This document shows positions 29,314 through 41,700 of a DNA stretch of 64,000 nucleotides, piece after piece; position 1 is the stretch's first letter, and every line of letters begins with the position of its first letter. A program made the translations under genes and the position numbers. The DNA comes from Scrofimicrobium sp. R131. Its GTDB lineage: Bacteria > Actinomycetota > Actinomycetes > Actinomycetales > Actinomycetaceae. The stretch lies in assembly GCF_040256745.1 (NCBI RefSeq), contig NZ_CP138335.1:1550001-1614000 (forward strand), in the 5' to 3' direction. The notes under the pieces are model-generated. The model was not told where the DNA came from. It saw only the letters and a list, made by a program, of their open reading frames with translations, and made no database searches.

Positions 29314-31100
29314 GCACAGTCAACACCGTCCTGGTGGCCAACCGCGGAGAGATTGCTCTGCGGATCGTCCGCGGAGCCCACGATCACGGATTGCGGTCGG
29401 TCGCGGTTTACGCCGAATCTGACCGAGGTTCACACTACGTGCGCGAAGCCGATGAAGCCTACTCGCTCGAGGGCACGACCGCCGGGGAAACCTACCTGGA
29501 CGGGGCGAAAATCCTGGCCATTGCCGAACGCGCCGGCGCTGACGCGATCCACCCCGGCTACGGATTCCTGGCGGAGAACCCCGACTTTGCCGCCGCGGTG
29601 GCCGAGGCGGGACTCACCTGGATTGGCCCCGCGGCCGAGTCGATTCTGGCCCTGGGAGACAAGGTACAGGCCCGCGGCGTGGCCCAGCGCGTGGGGGTGG
29701 GCCCGGTACCGGGCACCGACCACCCGCTCACCGGCCGCGCCGAAGTGGAAGAGTTCATCGCCCAGCACGGGTTCCCGGTCATCTTGAAGCGGGCCGACGG
29801 GGGCGGGGGCCGGGGAATCTCGGTCATTTCCGGGCCGACCGATTTGGAGCACTTCTTCACCGGCCGCGACGAGGACAGCCTGAGCGCCTACTTCGTGGAG
29901 CGTTACATTCCGCGGGCCCGCCACATTGAAACCCAGTGCGGTCGAGATCAGCACGGCAACTTCACCGTCTACTCCACCCGCGACTGCTCGGTTCAGCGCC
30001 GTCACCAGAAACTGATCGAGGAGGCCCCGGCCCCGTTCCTATCCGAGGACGCGCTCGCCCAGCTTCACGACTGGTCGCGCCGCCTGTTCGAGGGCGTGGA
30101 CTACGTCGGCCTGGGAACCTGCGAGTTCCTGATGGACGAGGGCGGGCAGATCTACTTCCTGGAGGTGAACCCTCGCCTGCAGGTCGAGCACACGGTGACC
30201 GAGGAAGTCACCGGCCTGGACCTGGTCGGCCAGCAGCTCAAGATTGCTGCCGGGGAAGAGCTGGACCGTCCCGAAGGCGTGCGCGGCCACTCGTTTGAAC
30301 TGCGGATCACTTCGGAGGATCCCCGCCTGGGCCTGACCCCGTCGCTGGGAACCCTGACCGAAATCAAGTGGCCCACCGGCCCGGGCATCCGGATCGACAC
30401 CGGGGTGGAAGAGGGAGCCGAGGTCACCCCCGAGTTCGACTCGATGATTGCCAAGCTGATCGTCACCGGGCAAGACCGCGAACACGCCCTCCGCCGGGCC
30501 CGGCGCGCCTTAGCCGAACTGGCCATCGACGGCGTCGGCACTCCCACCAGCCTGTACCAGCTGATCCTGGACCACCCGGCCTTCACCGGTGATTCCCTCG
30601 ACATCTGGACCCGGTGGCTGGAAGAGGACATTCTGCCCGATTTCCTCGCCCAGTTTGCCGACGCCGAGTTGGGGGACGAGGGGGCCGCGCCCCAGCCGAC
30701 CCCGCTGGCCCGCTTCGTCATTGAGATCGACGGGCGCCGCCACGAGTTGGGGGTGCCGCAAAACCTGCTGACCGCCTCCAACACCACTGCCGCTCCCCCG
30801 CGCCCACCCCAGCCGCTGCGTTCCCAGCGCGAAAGCCGGGGGCAGGCTCAGGCCGGGGCTGCCGATCCGAACCTGGTCCCCTCACCGCTGCAGGCGATTG
30901 TGGTCCGGGTCGGAGTCGAACCCGGACAGCAGGTCGCCGAAGGTGATCTGCTCCTGGTTCTCGAATCCATGAAGATGGAAAAGTACGTGCACGCCCACCG
31001 CGACGGTGAAGTAGAGGAAATCCTCGTCGTCGCCGGCGACAACGTGTCCCCCAATCAACCTCTAGTGAAGCTCTGCCCGCAATCTGAGGAGACGCTATGA
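29310..31100 (+). CDS. accA3: Acyl-CoA carboxylase alpha subunit (biotin carboxylase + BCCP)
   Basis: ATP-dependent biotin carboxylase fused to its biotin carrier, which supplies carboxyl groups to AccD. The product is 596 residues. The N-terminal carboxylase domain has LVANRGEIALRI, IHPGYGFLAEN, the glycine-rich ATP loop KRADGGGGRGIS and FLEVNPRLQVEHTVTE. An Ala/Pro linker (about 480-520) leads to the BCCP with biotinyl lysine in ESMKMEKY. The start is TTG 29310, overlapping birA by 4 nt after AAGGAG. The stop overlaps accD (ATGA). Confidence 0.95.
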   Translation: MSTVNTVLVANRGEIALRIVRGAHDHGLRSVAVYAESDRGSHYVREADEAYSLEGTTAGETYLDGAKILAIAERAGADAIHPGYGFLAENPDFAAAVAEAGLTWIGPAAESILALGDKVQARGVAQRVGVGPVPGTDHPLTGRAEVEEFIAQHGFPVILKRADGGGGRGISVISGPTDLEHFFTGRDEDSLSAYFVERYIPRARHIETQCGRDQHGNFTVYSTRDCSVQRRHQKLIEEAPAPFLSEDALAQLHDWSRRLFEGVDYVGLGTCEFLMDEGGQIYFLEVNPRLQVEHTVTEEVTGLDLVGQQLKIAAGEELDRPEGVRGHSFELRITSEDPRLGLTPSLGTLTEIKWPTGPGIRIDTGVEEGAEVTPEFDSMIAKLIVTGQDREHALRRARRALAELAIDGVGTPTSLYQLILDHPAFTGDSLDIWTRWLEEDILPDFLAQFADAELGDEGAAPQPTPLARFVIEIDGRRHELGVPQNLLTASNTTAAPPRPPQPLRSQRESRGQAQAGAADPNLVPSPLQAIVVRVGVEPGQQVAEGDLLLVLESMKMEKYVHAHRDGEVEEILVVAGDNVSPNQPLVKLCPQSEETL

Positions 31101-32686
31101 CCCTAACCCTGCCCCCGCGCACCCCCAGCGCCGCTGACCCCGATAGTTCCAGGGAGGACTACGTGAATCACCTCGACGAGCTGGCCCAGCAGGCGGAAGC
31201 CCGCGCGGCTGCCCGCCAGCACCCGGCCGGAAAGCTGACCGCCCGCGAGCGCCTCAGCCAGCTGCTGGATCCCATGTCGTTCCAGGAGATTGGCCAGTTT
31301 GCCGGCGGCAACGTGGGCAAAGACTTCCTGGGGGCCGCGGTCATCACCGGCCACGGGACCATCAACGGGCGCCGGGTCGCCGTTTACGCCCAGGACTTCT
31401 CGGTTCGGGGTGGCACCCTGGGCCGGGCCGAGGGGGACAAAATCCTGCACCTGCTGGACGTGGCCCTCGAGATGAAGATTCCGATCATCGCCCTGCTGGA
31501 CTCGGGCGGCGCCCGGATCCAGGACGGCGTGGTCGCCCTGACCCAGTACGGCCGGATTTTCCGCAAGACCTGCCAGGCTTCCGGCGTTGTCCCCCAGCTG
31601 TCGCTGATCCTGGGGCCGTGCGCCGGCGGGGCTGTCTACTCGCCCGCCCTGACCGACTTCATCATCATGACGCGGGACAACTCCCACATGTTCGTCACCG
31701 GCCCCGACGTGGTCAAAGCGGTCACCGGCGAGGTCGTCTCCTTTGAGGACCTGGGCGGCGCCGAACTGCACAACTTCCAGTCCGGGGTGGCGCACTACCT
31801 GGCCGACTCGGAGGCAGACGCGCTCGAATACGCCCGGGCCCTGCTCTCCTACCTGCCCTCCAACTGCGAGGAGCGGCCCCCGTCGTACGCCTACGAGCCG
31901 GTCGCCCAGGAACTGGTCAACTCGGCCGCCCTGGACTCGCTGGTGCCCGCCTCCTCCCGCCAGCCCTACGACATGGTCGAGGTGATCCGGCACCTGGTGG
32001 ATCACGGCGAGTTTGTCGAGGTGCAGGAAATGTTTGCCCGCAACATCGTGGTCGGATTCGCCTGCCTGGAAGGAACCCCGGTCGGGATCGTCGCCAACCA
32101 GCCCATGTTTGATGCGGGCACCCTCGACGTCGATGCGTCCGAGAAGGCCTCCCGCTTTGTCCGCTTCTGCGACGCCTTTGGGATTCCGATCATCACCCTG
32201 GTGGACGTGCCCGGCTACCGGCCCGGCACCGAGCAGGAGCAGGCCGGCATCATCCGCCGCGGGGCGAAGATGATTTTCGCCTACGCGAACGCCCAGGTGC
32301 CGATGGTCACGGTGGTGCTGCGCAAGGCCTACGGCGGCGCTTACATCGTGATGGGCTCGAAGTCGCTGGGAGCCGACATGAACTTTGCTTGGCCCGGCGC
32401 CGAGGTGGCCGTGATGGGCGCCGACGGAGCGGTTTCGATCATGCACCGGCGCGAGCTGAAAGCAGCCGAAGAAGCCGGCGAGGACGTGGAGGCGCTGCGG
32501 GCCCAGCTGGTTCAGCGCTACACCGAGGAATCCGTCAACCCGAACCTGTGCGTCTCTGAAGGCGAGTTCGATGCGATCATCACTCCCTCCCAGACCCGCC
32601 AGGCCCTGATCGACTCACTGGCCCTGCTGACCACCAAAGACTTGCAGTACGACGGCAAGAAGCGCCACGACAACGGCCCGCTCTAA
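31097..32686 (+). CDS. accD: Acyl-CoA carboxylase beta subunit (carboxyltransferase)
   Basis: Transfers carboxyl from biotin to acetyl-CoA (and perhaps propionyl-CoA) to make malonyl-CoA for the FAS encoded next. The 529-residue carboxyltransferase has N- and C-terminal crotonase-like domains with oxyanion-hole glycines in LDSGGARIQDG, GPCAGGAVYSPALTDF, RKAYGGAYIVMGSK and DVPGYRPGTEQEQ. The residue that sets acyl chain specificity cannot be assigned without alignment. Its position just before fas favours acetyl-CoA. Confidence 0.94.
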   Translation: MTLTLPPRTPSAADPDSSREDYVNHLDELAQQAEARAAARQHPAGKLTARERLSQLLDPMSFQEIGQFAGGNVGKDFLGAAVITGHGTINGRRVAVYAQDFSVRGGTLGRAEGDKILHLLDVALEMKIPIIALLDSGGARIQDGVVALTQYGRIFRKTCQASGVVPQLSLILGPCAGGAVYSPALTDFIIMTRDNSHMFVTGPDVVKAVTGEVVSFEDLGGAELHNFQSGVAHYLADSEADALEYARALLSYLPSNCEERPPSYAYEPVAQELVNSAALDSLVPASSRQPYDMVEVIRHLVDHGEFVEVQEMFARNIVVGFACLEGTPVGIVANQPMFDAGTLDVDASEKASRFVRFCDAFGIPIITLVDVPGYRPGTEQEQAGIIRRGAKMIFAYANAQVPMVTVVLRKAYGGAYIVMGSKSLGADMNFAWPGAEVAVMGADGAVSIMHRRELKAAEEAGEDVEALRAQLVQRYTEESVNPNLCVSEGEFDAIITPSQTRQALIDSLALLTTKDLQYDGKKRHDNGPL

Positions 32687-32712
32687 GCCACCCCAAGCTA
32701 GAAAGTAGTTTC

Positions 32713-35700
32713 ATGTCTCATAACATTCCCCTGTTCAAAACCCTGGGCACCACCGAAGGCCCCGCCTACGCGCTGCTGTTCGGCGGTCAGGCCACCCCGT
32801 GGCGGGCCCAGCTGGATGAACTGCTCGAAGACCCGCACGTGGCCGAGTCGCTGAACTCTTTGCTGGAATCCTCCAACCAACTCCTAGCCCCGATCGCCAA
32901 GGACCTGGCTCTGATTGGCAACGGTCGCTTCACCCTGACCGGCCCGGCCCCCGACTCCCCCACCCAGTCGATGCCGGGGATTCTGGCCGCCCAGTTCGGG
33001 GCGCTGCTGGACCTGCAGGCGGCCGGCTTTGATGCGCGCACCCAGCGTCCGGTTTCGGCCCAGGGTCACTCGCAGGGGGTGCTGGCCGCGGCCCTGTACG
33101 AAGCTTGGCAGGCCGGCGACGAGCAGCTGATCGCCCAGGTGTTTGCCCTGGCCCGCCTGCTGGGCGCGGCCACCACCCAGGCGGTGCGCACCAACGGGTC
33201 AGCTCCGGCTGACGGCGCGACCCCGATGCTGTCCGTCCGGGGGATTTCCCGGCGCGACCTGGAGGTGCTGCTGGCTGACGCTCCCGCCTCGGTCACCCTG
33301 TCCCTGATCAACGGCCCGCAGCGGTTCATCCTTTCCGGTCGCCCCGCCGACCTGCAGCGCCTGGTGGCTGCCGCTGACGAGTGGGCCGCCCGCGACGCGC
33401 AGGCCGTCAAGTCGAAGCTGCGCGGGGGCGTGCCGTTCAGCCCCAAGTTCGACTACCTGGACGTGGCCGCCCCCTTCCACTCCCCCCTGCTGGAGAGCGC
33501 GTTGGAGCAGGTGCTGACCTGGGCCCGCGCCTGCAACCTGCCCGAGGTGCTGACCGAGACGCTGGCCGGGCACGTGCTGGTGCACCCGGTTGACTGGCCG
33601 GCTCAGCTGGCCGAAGCCCGCGGCGACGGAGCCCACTGGTTCCTCGACGCCGGTCCGGGCGACACCCTCGCCCGAATCACCGAAGCCAACCTGGAGGGCA
33701 CCGGCCTGGGCGTGGTGGCCCTGGGCACGCCCGAGGGCCGGGACCGGTTCCTCACCCACGGTTTCCAGCACCCGACCCCGGTCAACTGGCGCCAGTTCGC
33801 GCCGCGCCTGGTGCAGCTGCCCGGCGGCAAGACCGTGGTCGACACTAAGTTCTCCCGCCTGACCGGGCGCTCGCCGATTCTGCTGGCCGGGATGACCCCG
33901 ACCACCGTGGACCCCGAAATCGTGGCAGCGGCCGCGAACGCGGGCCACTGGGCTGAGCTGGCCGGCGGCGGCCAGGTGACCGAGGAAATCTTCACCAAGA
34001 ATCTCAAGAGCCTGCGCGAGCAGCTGCACCCGGGCCAGACCGCCCAGTTCAACGCCATGTTCCTGGACCCGTACCTGTGGAACCTGCAGTTTGGCGCCCA
34101 ATCGATCGTCCGGAAGGCCCGCGCGGCGGGTGCGCCCCTGGAGGGCGTGGTCATCTCAGCCGGGATTCCCGAGCTGGAAGAGGCCGTCAAACTGGTGCGG
34201 GAGCTGAACGCTGACGGGTTCCCCTACGTCGCCTTCAAGCCCGGCACCGTCAACCAGATCCGGCAGGCGCTGGCCATTGCCCGCGAAATCCCGGACCTTC
34301 CGCTGATCATTCAGGTGGAGGACGGTCACGCCGGCGGTCACCACTCGTGGGAAAACCTCGACGATCTGCTGCTGACCACCTACGCGGAAATTCGCGAATG
34401 CGAAAACGTGGTGCTCTGTGTCGGCGGTGGGATTGGCACGCCGGAGCGGGCCGCCGACTACCTTTCGGGTGAGTGGGCCCTGGTCCACGACCAGAACCTG
34501 ATGCCCGTGGACGGGGTCCTGGTGGGCACCGCCGCCATGACGGTGAAGGAAGCTCGCACCACCGACGAGGTGAAGCAGCTGCTGCTGGAAACCGACGGGA
34601 TTCCGGGAGTGCCCGCCGACGACCAGACGGGCGGCTGGATTGCGGTCCAGCAGAGCCGAGGGAACATGACCTCGGGCCTGTCCCACCTGCGGGCCGACAT
34701 TCACGAGATCGACAATGCTGCCGCCGCCTGCGCGCGCCTGATTGCCGAAGTTTCCGGCCACGCCGACCTGATTGAGGCGCGGCGCGACGAGATCATCGCA
34801 GCCCTGAACGCCACCTCGAAGCCGTTCTTCGGGGACGTGGATCAGATGACTTACGCCCAGTGGGCCCGCCGGTTCGCCGAGCTGTCCTACCCGTGGGTGG
34901 ACATCACCTGGACCGACCGGTTCCTGGACCTGCTGCGTCGGATCGAGGGGCGCCTGAGCGAGGCCGAGCACGGCCAGATCCCCACCCTCTTCCCCGACGT
35001 GGAGTCGGTGGAGGACCCGTGGGTGGCCCTGGACCGGCTGGAGGCGGCCTACCCGCAGGCCAAAGAAGTGCAGGTTGGACCGACCGACGCCGTCTGGTTT
35101 GTGGCGCTGTGCCAGCGGCCCAAGCCGATGCCGTTCGTGCCGGTCCTCGACGACGATATTTTGCGCTGGTGGGGCCAGGACAACCTGTGGCAGTCACAGG
35201 ATCCTCGCTACACCGCCGACCAGGTTCGGATTATCCCCGGCCCGGTCTCGGTCGCGGGGATCGATCGGGTCAACGAGCCGGTTGGTGAGCTGCTGGGACG
35301 CTTCGAGCAGGCCTGCGTGGACCGGGCCACCCGGGCCGGCGAAACCCCGACTGAGCGGGTTTGCCGGCTGGAGGACGCCGTCGACCCGGCCGAACAGATC
35401 ATTGCGGCCCGCCACATCATGTGGAACGGGAACCTGATTGACAACCCGGCCCACCTGCTTCCCCGCGAAGTCCTGACCATTACCCGCCAGGACGGCCCAC
35501 GCAAGGTGTACGACGTGCAGGTTAGCTTTGACACCTACTGGGATCAGACCCCGGGCGGCGAAGCCAACCACGCGGTGCGACAGCTAACCATTCCGCTGGA
35601 CCTGAGCGCCGAATCTGCCTCCGGTGCCGTTCCGGTGGTCGACCGCGACACCCTGCCCCCGAACATGTACGCCCTGCTGGCGGCCACCGCCGGGGTGGGT

Positions 35701-38700
35701 GGATCCACCATTACCGGTGATCCGATCACGGCTTTGCCGGTGATGGGCCCCAGCACTGACTCCGTCTTCGGCGAGGCCACCTGGACCTTCACCATTGACG
35801 AGAACCTGTCGGCTCTGCACCGGTCGGTGACCGCCGAGGCGCTGCCGGCCGACTACCAGGTGGCCACCTGGGTGCCGGACGCCCTCCTGGGTCTGTGCTG
35901 GCCCGCGATCTACGCGGCCCTCGGCTCAGCCCTGGTCAACGACTACCCGGTGATTGAAGGGCTGCTGTCCGCGGTCCACCTGGATCACACGGCCCGACTG
36001 GATGTTGACGTCGAAGAGCTGCTGGCCCACGGCCCGACCGAGCTGACGGTGGTCGCTCGGACGGTGGAGCTGCTGGAGTCTTCCTCCGGCCGCGTGGTCC
36101 ACGTGGTCGAAACCCTGAAGCATGGGGATCGCGAAATCGGCGAGTTCTCCGAGCGGTTCGCCATCCGCGGTCGGATCGGCTCCGACGCGGTTCCCCCCAC
36201 GGTGGCCCTGGCTGCCGGTCAGGCCGGCCCGATGCTGGAAACCCCGCGTTCTCCGCTGCGCCGCGCCCGGGTGATCGCCCCGGCGGACATGACCCCGTTC
36301 GCCAACGTTTCGGGTGACTTCAATCCGATCCACACCTCCCACCACGCCGCGGTCGTGGCCGGGTTGGAAGCCCCCCTGGTCCACGGCATGTGGCTGTCAG
36401 CGGTGGCGCAGAACCTGGTGTCGGCCGAAGGCCCCGACGGTGAGGGCTGGCCGATCACCGGCTGGACCTACAACATGTACGGCCTGGTCAACCTGCTGGA
36501 CGAGGTGGACATCACCGTGGAACGGATCGGACGCCTCCCCGGCGGCGGTCTGGTCCTCGAGGTCACCTGCAAGATCGACGGCCAGGTGGTTTCGCGCGCG
36601 ACCGCCACCACCGCCGCCCCCCGAACCGCCTACGTCTACCCGGGGCAGGGGATCCAGCGTCCCGGGATGGGCCTCGACGAGATTGACGCCTCCCCCGCCG
36701 CCCGCGAAATCTGGGAGCGGGCCGACCGGACCACCCGCGACAAGCTCGGCTTCTCGATCGTTGCGGTGGTGCGGGACAACCCCACCGAAATGAAGGCGAT
36801 GACCGCCAGTGGCGAGCAGGTTTGGCGTCACCCGGACGGGATCCTGAACCTGACCCAGTTCACCCAGGTGGCCCTCGCCACGGTGGCATTTGCCCAGACC
36901 GCGCGGTTGCGCGAGTCCGGCGCCCTGGTGGAGGGAGCCTACTTTGCGGGCCACTCCCTGGGCGAATACAACGCCCTCAGTGCTTACGGTGAGGTCTTCC
37001 CGCTCGAAACGGTGCTGGAGATCGTTTTCCACCGCGGTTCGACCATGCACCACCTGGTTGAGCGCGACGAGCACGGCCGCTCCAACTACCGGATGGGTGC
37101 CCTGCGTCCGAACCAGTTCGGGGTCGACAACGACTCCGTGGTGGCCTACGTCGACTCGGTGGCGGAGGAATCCGGCGAGTTCCTGCAGATCGTCAACTTC
37201 AACCTGGCGGACCAGCAGTACGCGGTGGCCGGCACCATTGCCGGCTTGGCCGCGCTGGAGGCCGACGCCAACCGGCGGGCCGATGCCTTCGGTGGCAAGC
37301 GGGCGTTCATGTACGTGCCCGGAATTGACGTGCCGTTCCACTCGCGCGTGCTGCGCTCCGGCGTGCCGGAGTTCCGCGAGAAGTTGATGGTGCTGCTCCC
37401 CAAGGAGATCAACACCGAGCGCCTGGTCGGCAAGTACATTCCGAACCTGGTGGCCCAGCCTTTCGAGCTGACCCGCGAGTTCGCCGAAGCCATCTTGGCC
37501 GAAGTTCCGTCCGAGCCGATCCGCGCCCTGCTGGAAACGCCCGGCGCCTGGGAAGACGCTCTGTCCCGCCCGGACGAACTGTCCCACCTGCTCCTGGTGG
37601 AGCTGCTCTGCTGGCAGTTCGCCTCGCCGGTGCGGTGGATCGAAACGCAGGCGCTGCTGTTCTCGCCCCGTGCTGACGGGGGTCTGGGAGTCCAGCGGTG
37701 CGTGGAGATCGGTCTGGCTTCGGCCCCGACCCTGGCGGGCCTGGCGGCCAAGACGCTGCAGCTGCCGAGCTTTGCCGGGATCAACAGTTCCGCGCTGAAC
37801 GTCCAGCGGGACGAGGCGGTGGTCACCTGCACCGACGTTCGGGCCCTATTTGTGGCCGAGGATGAGGAGGAGGCGGACTCAGCGCCGGCTCCCGCCGCTG
37901 CGACTCCTGCTGCGGCTCCCGCTGCTTCTGGCCCGGCCAACCCGGCTCCGGCAGCTTCGGCTCCGGCGCCTGCCGTTTCCGCCCCGGCTGCGGGCTCGGG
38001 CGAGCGGCCCGCCGACCTGAAGTACGCCGCCTCGGATGCAATTCGCACCCTGATGGCCTACACGAACAAGCTCCGCGCCGACCAGATTGAGTCGGCCGAT
38101 ACGACCGACACCCTGACCAACGGGGCTTCGGCCCGTCGGAACCAGCTCCTGATGGACCTGTCCGCCGAACTGGGCTTGGCCTCAATCGATGGGGCTGCGG
38201 ATGCCACCGTGACCGAGCTTTACGCCAGCGTGGACCGCCTGGCCCACAACTACCGTCCCTTCGGGCCGGTCCTGACCGAAGCGATCCGGGATCGCCTCCG
38301 CCGCGTCTTTGGGGGCGCCGGCGTGAAGGCTTCCCGCGTGAACGAGCGGGTGACGGGCGCCTGGCAGTTGGGTCCGGGCTGGGCCGACGCGGTTACCGCA
38401 CAGATTCTGCTGGGCACCCGCGAGGGTGACTCGGTTCGTGGCGGTTCCCTGGCCACGCTGCCGGTGGCCGCCTCGTCCACCGCGGAAGCGGACGAGCTGA
38501 TCGACCAGGCCGTGCAGGAGGTGGCCCGCGAGCGCGGGATCACCGTGGCGCTGCCGCAGGCCGGCGGGGGTGGCGGCGAAGTCGTCGACTCGGCCGCCCT
38601 GAACGAACTGCGCGAACAGCTGCTCGGCGGCAATGGCCTCCTGGCCCAGTCCGCCCACCAGTTGCTCGAAGCCCTCGGCTTGGAAGGCCCGGCGCTGCTG

Positions 38701-41700
38701 CCCGAGCTGGAAGATGACGCTGACGAGAAGCTGGCCCAGCGGGTGCTGGAAGCCGTCTCGGCCGAACTGGGCACGGGCTGGGTGGATCAGGTCCGCCCCG
38801 TCTTTGACGCCAACCGCGCCGTCCTGATCGACGACCGGTGGGCCAGTGCCCGCGAGGACCTGGCCCGGCTGGGCACCTCGGGCCAACTGGCTGACACCGC
38901 CAGCTTTGTCGGGGCCGGCAGCGCCGTCGCCGAACAGGCTCGCTGGTGGGCCGGCCAGGTGTCGGACCCGGCGCTGAGCGAGCGCTTCTGGCAGATCGCC
39001 ACCCAGGCCGAGTCAACCGAGGAACTGCCCTACGCGGGCGAGGTGGCCCTGGTCACCGGGATGACTCCCGCCTCGATCACCGGTCAGGTGGTGGCCGGTC
39101 TGCTGGCCGGAGGCGCCACCGTGATCGCGACCGCCTCCCGGGTGGATGCGCAGCGGCTCCAGTTTGCCAAGCAGCTGTACCGCGAGCACGCCGCTCCCGG
39201 CGCTCAGCTCTGGCTGGTGCCGGCGAACCTCTCCAGCTACCGGGATGTCGACGCGCTGATTGACTGGATCGGGTCCGAGCAAACCAAGGTGGTCGGACCG
39301 ACCACCACCGTGCTCAAGCCCGCCCAGGTACCCAGCCTGTTCTTCCCGTTTGCGGCTCCCCGCGTGCTCGGCTCCCTGGCTGACTCCGGCGAGAGCTTTG
39401 AAGCCCAGTCCCGCCTGCTGCTCTGGTCGGTCGAACGATCGATCGCGGCGCTGGCCCGCCTGGCCGGCAACGCGTCGGGCGCCACCCGCGTCCACGTGGT
39501 GCTGCCCGGCTCCCCCAACCGCGGGGTGTTCGGCGGAGACGGCGCCTACGGCGAAACCAAGGCGGCCTTCGATGCCATCACCAACCGGTGGAAGGTGGAG
39601 AAGATCTGGGGCGACCACGTCACCCTGGCGCACCCGCGGATCGGCTGGGTGCGCGGCACCGGCCTGATGGGCGGCAACGACCCGCTGGTCGAGGCGGCCG
39701 AAGCGGCTGGGATTCACACCTACTCGACCGAGGAGATTGCGGATCGGCTGCTGGAGCTGTGCGGGCCCGAGGCGCGGGCCCGGGCGGCTGAAGCTCCGCT
39801 GAATGTGGACCTGACCGGGGGCCTGGGCGATGACATCGACCTGGTGGCCCTGAAGGCAAGCGCTCTGGCCACCGCACCGGAGGAAACGGTGGCCGACGAG
39901 GGGCAGGATGTGCTGATTCCGGCCCTTCCGACCCCCGCCTCCCCGGCCCTGCCCGGCTTCGAACCGGAGCTGTGGGCCGACGGCGACACGAAGCCGGAAG
40001 ACCTGGTGGTCGTGGTTGGGATTGGCGAGGTCAGCACCTGGGGTTCGGGCCGAACCCGGCACCAGGCTGAGCTCGGCATTGACCCCACCGGCGAGGTGGA
40101 CCTGACCCCGGCCGGAGTGCTGGAACTGGCGTGGATGATGGGCCTGCTGAAGTGGCAGGACTCCCCCAAGGCCGGTTGGTACAACACCGATGGGCAGCTG
40201 GTTCCGGAGAACGAAATCTTTGACCTGTATCGCGACGAGGTGGTGGCCCGCTCCGGGGTCCGCTCCTTCATTGACGACGCGGCCATCGAACAGCTGGGAA
40301 CCCTGGAGGAAGCCTCCGTTTACCTGAACCAGGACCTGACCTTCACGGTTCCGGATCGGGAAACCGCCGAATCCTACCTGGTGGAGGATCCGCGCCTGAC
40401 CAAGATTGCCCCCGCCGCCGACGGCGAGTGGGAGGTGACCCGCCTGGCGGGAGCGCAGGCTCGTCTGCCTCGCCGCGCCACGCTGACCCGGACCGTGGGT
40501 GGGCAGTTGCCAACCGGCTTTGACCCGGCCCGCTGGGGCATTCCTGCCTCGATGATCGAGTCGATGGACCGGATGACCGCCTGGAACCTGGTCACCGCGG
40601 TCGACGCGTTCCTCTCCTCCGGGTTCACCCCGGCCGAGCTGCTGCAGGCCGTTCACCCGGCCGAGGTTGCCTCCACACAGGGCACGGGCTTTGGCGGGAT
40701 GACCTCCATGCGCAAGCTGTTCGTGGACCGGTTCCTCGGTGAGGATTACCCCTCCGACGTGCTGCAGGAAACCCTGCCGAACGTGGTGGCGGCGCACGTG
40801 ATGCAGTCCTACGTGGGCGGCTACGGCGCGATGATCCACCCGGTGGGCGCCTGCGCCACCGCGGCCGTGTCCATTGAGGAGGGGGTCGACAAGATCGCCA
40901 CCGGCAAGGCCAGCTTCGTGGTGGCCGGCGCCATCGACGACATGGCGGTTGAGTCGATCGTCGGGTTCGGTTCGATGAATGCGACCGCCAACTCGGAGAA
41001 GATGGCGGCCAAGGGGATCAACGAGCGGTTCTACTCTCGCGCCAACGACCGGCGCCGCGACGGCTTCATTGAAGCTCAGGGCGGCGGAACGGTGCTGCTG
41101 GCCCGCGGGGACGTGGCTGAGGCCATGGGCCTGCCGGTGCTCGGGGTGGTTGGTTACGCCCAGAGCTTCGCCGACGGCATCCACACCTCCATCCCGGCTC
41201 CCGGGATTGGGGCCCTGGCCGCTGGCCGGGGAGGCTTGGAGTCGCGGCTGGCCCGCGGCCTGGCCCGACTGGGTGTCCAACCCAACGACATCCAGGTGGT
41301 CTCCAAGCACGACACTTCGACCAACGCCAACGACCCGAACGAGTCCGACCTGCACACCCGGCTGGCCCGGGCGTTGGAGCGGACCCCGGGGAACCCGCTG
41401 TTCGTCATCTCGCAAAAGACCCTGACCGGTCACGCGAAGGGCGGAGCGGCAGTGTTCCAGGTGGCGGGACTGTGCCAGCTGTTTGCGGACGGCACCGTAC
41501 CGGCCAACGCGTCCCTGGATTGCGTGGACGAGGCATTGGCGAAGGAACCGTGGCTGGTGTGGCTGCGCCGGCCGCTGCAGTTGAACACCGTCAAGGCCGC
41601 CCTGGTCACCTCTCTTGGGTTCGGGCACGTGTCGTCCCTGGTGGCCATGGTGCACCCGGGCGCCTTTGAGGCGGCCGTAGCCCGTCGCGGCGGCGAGGAA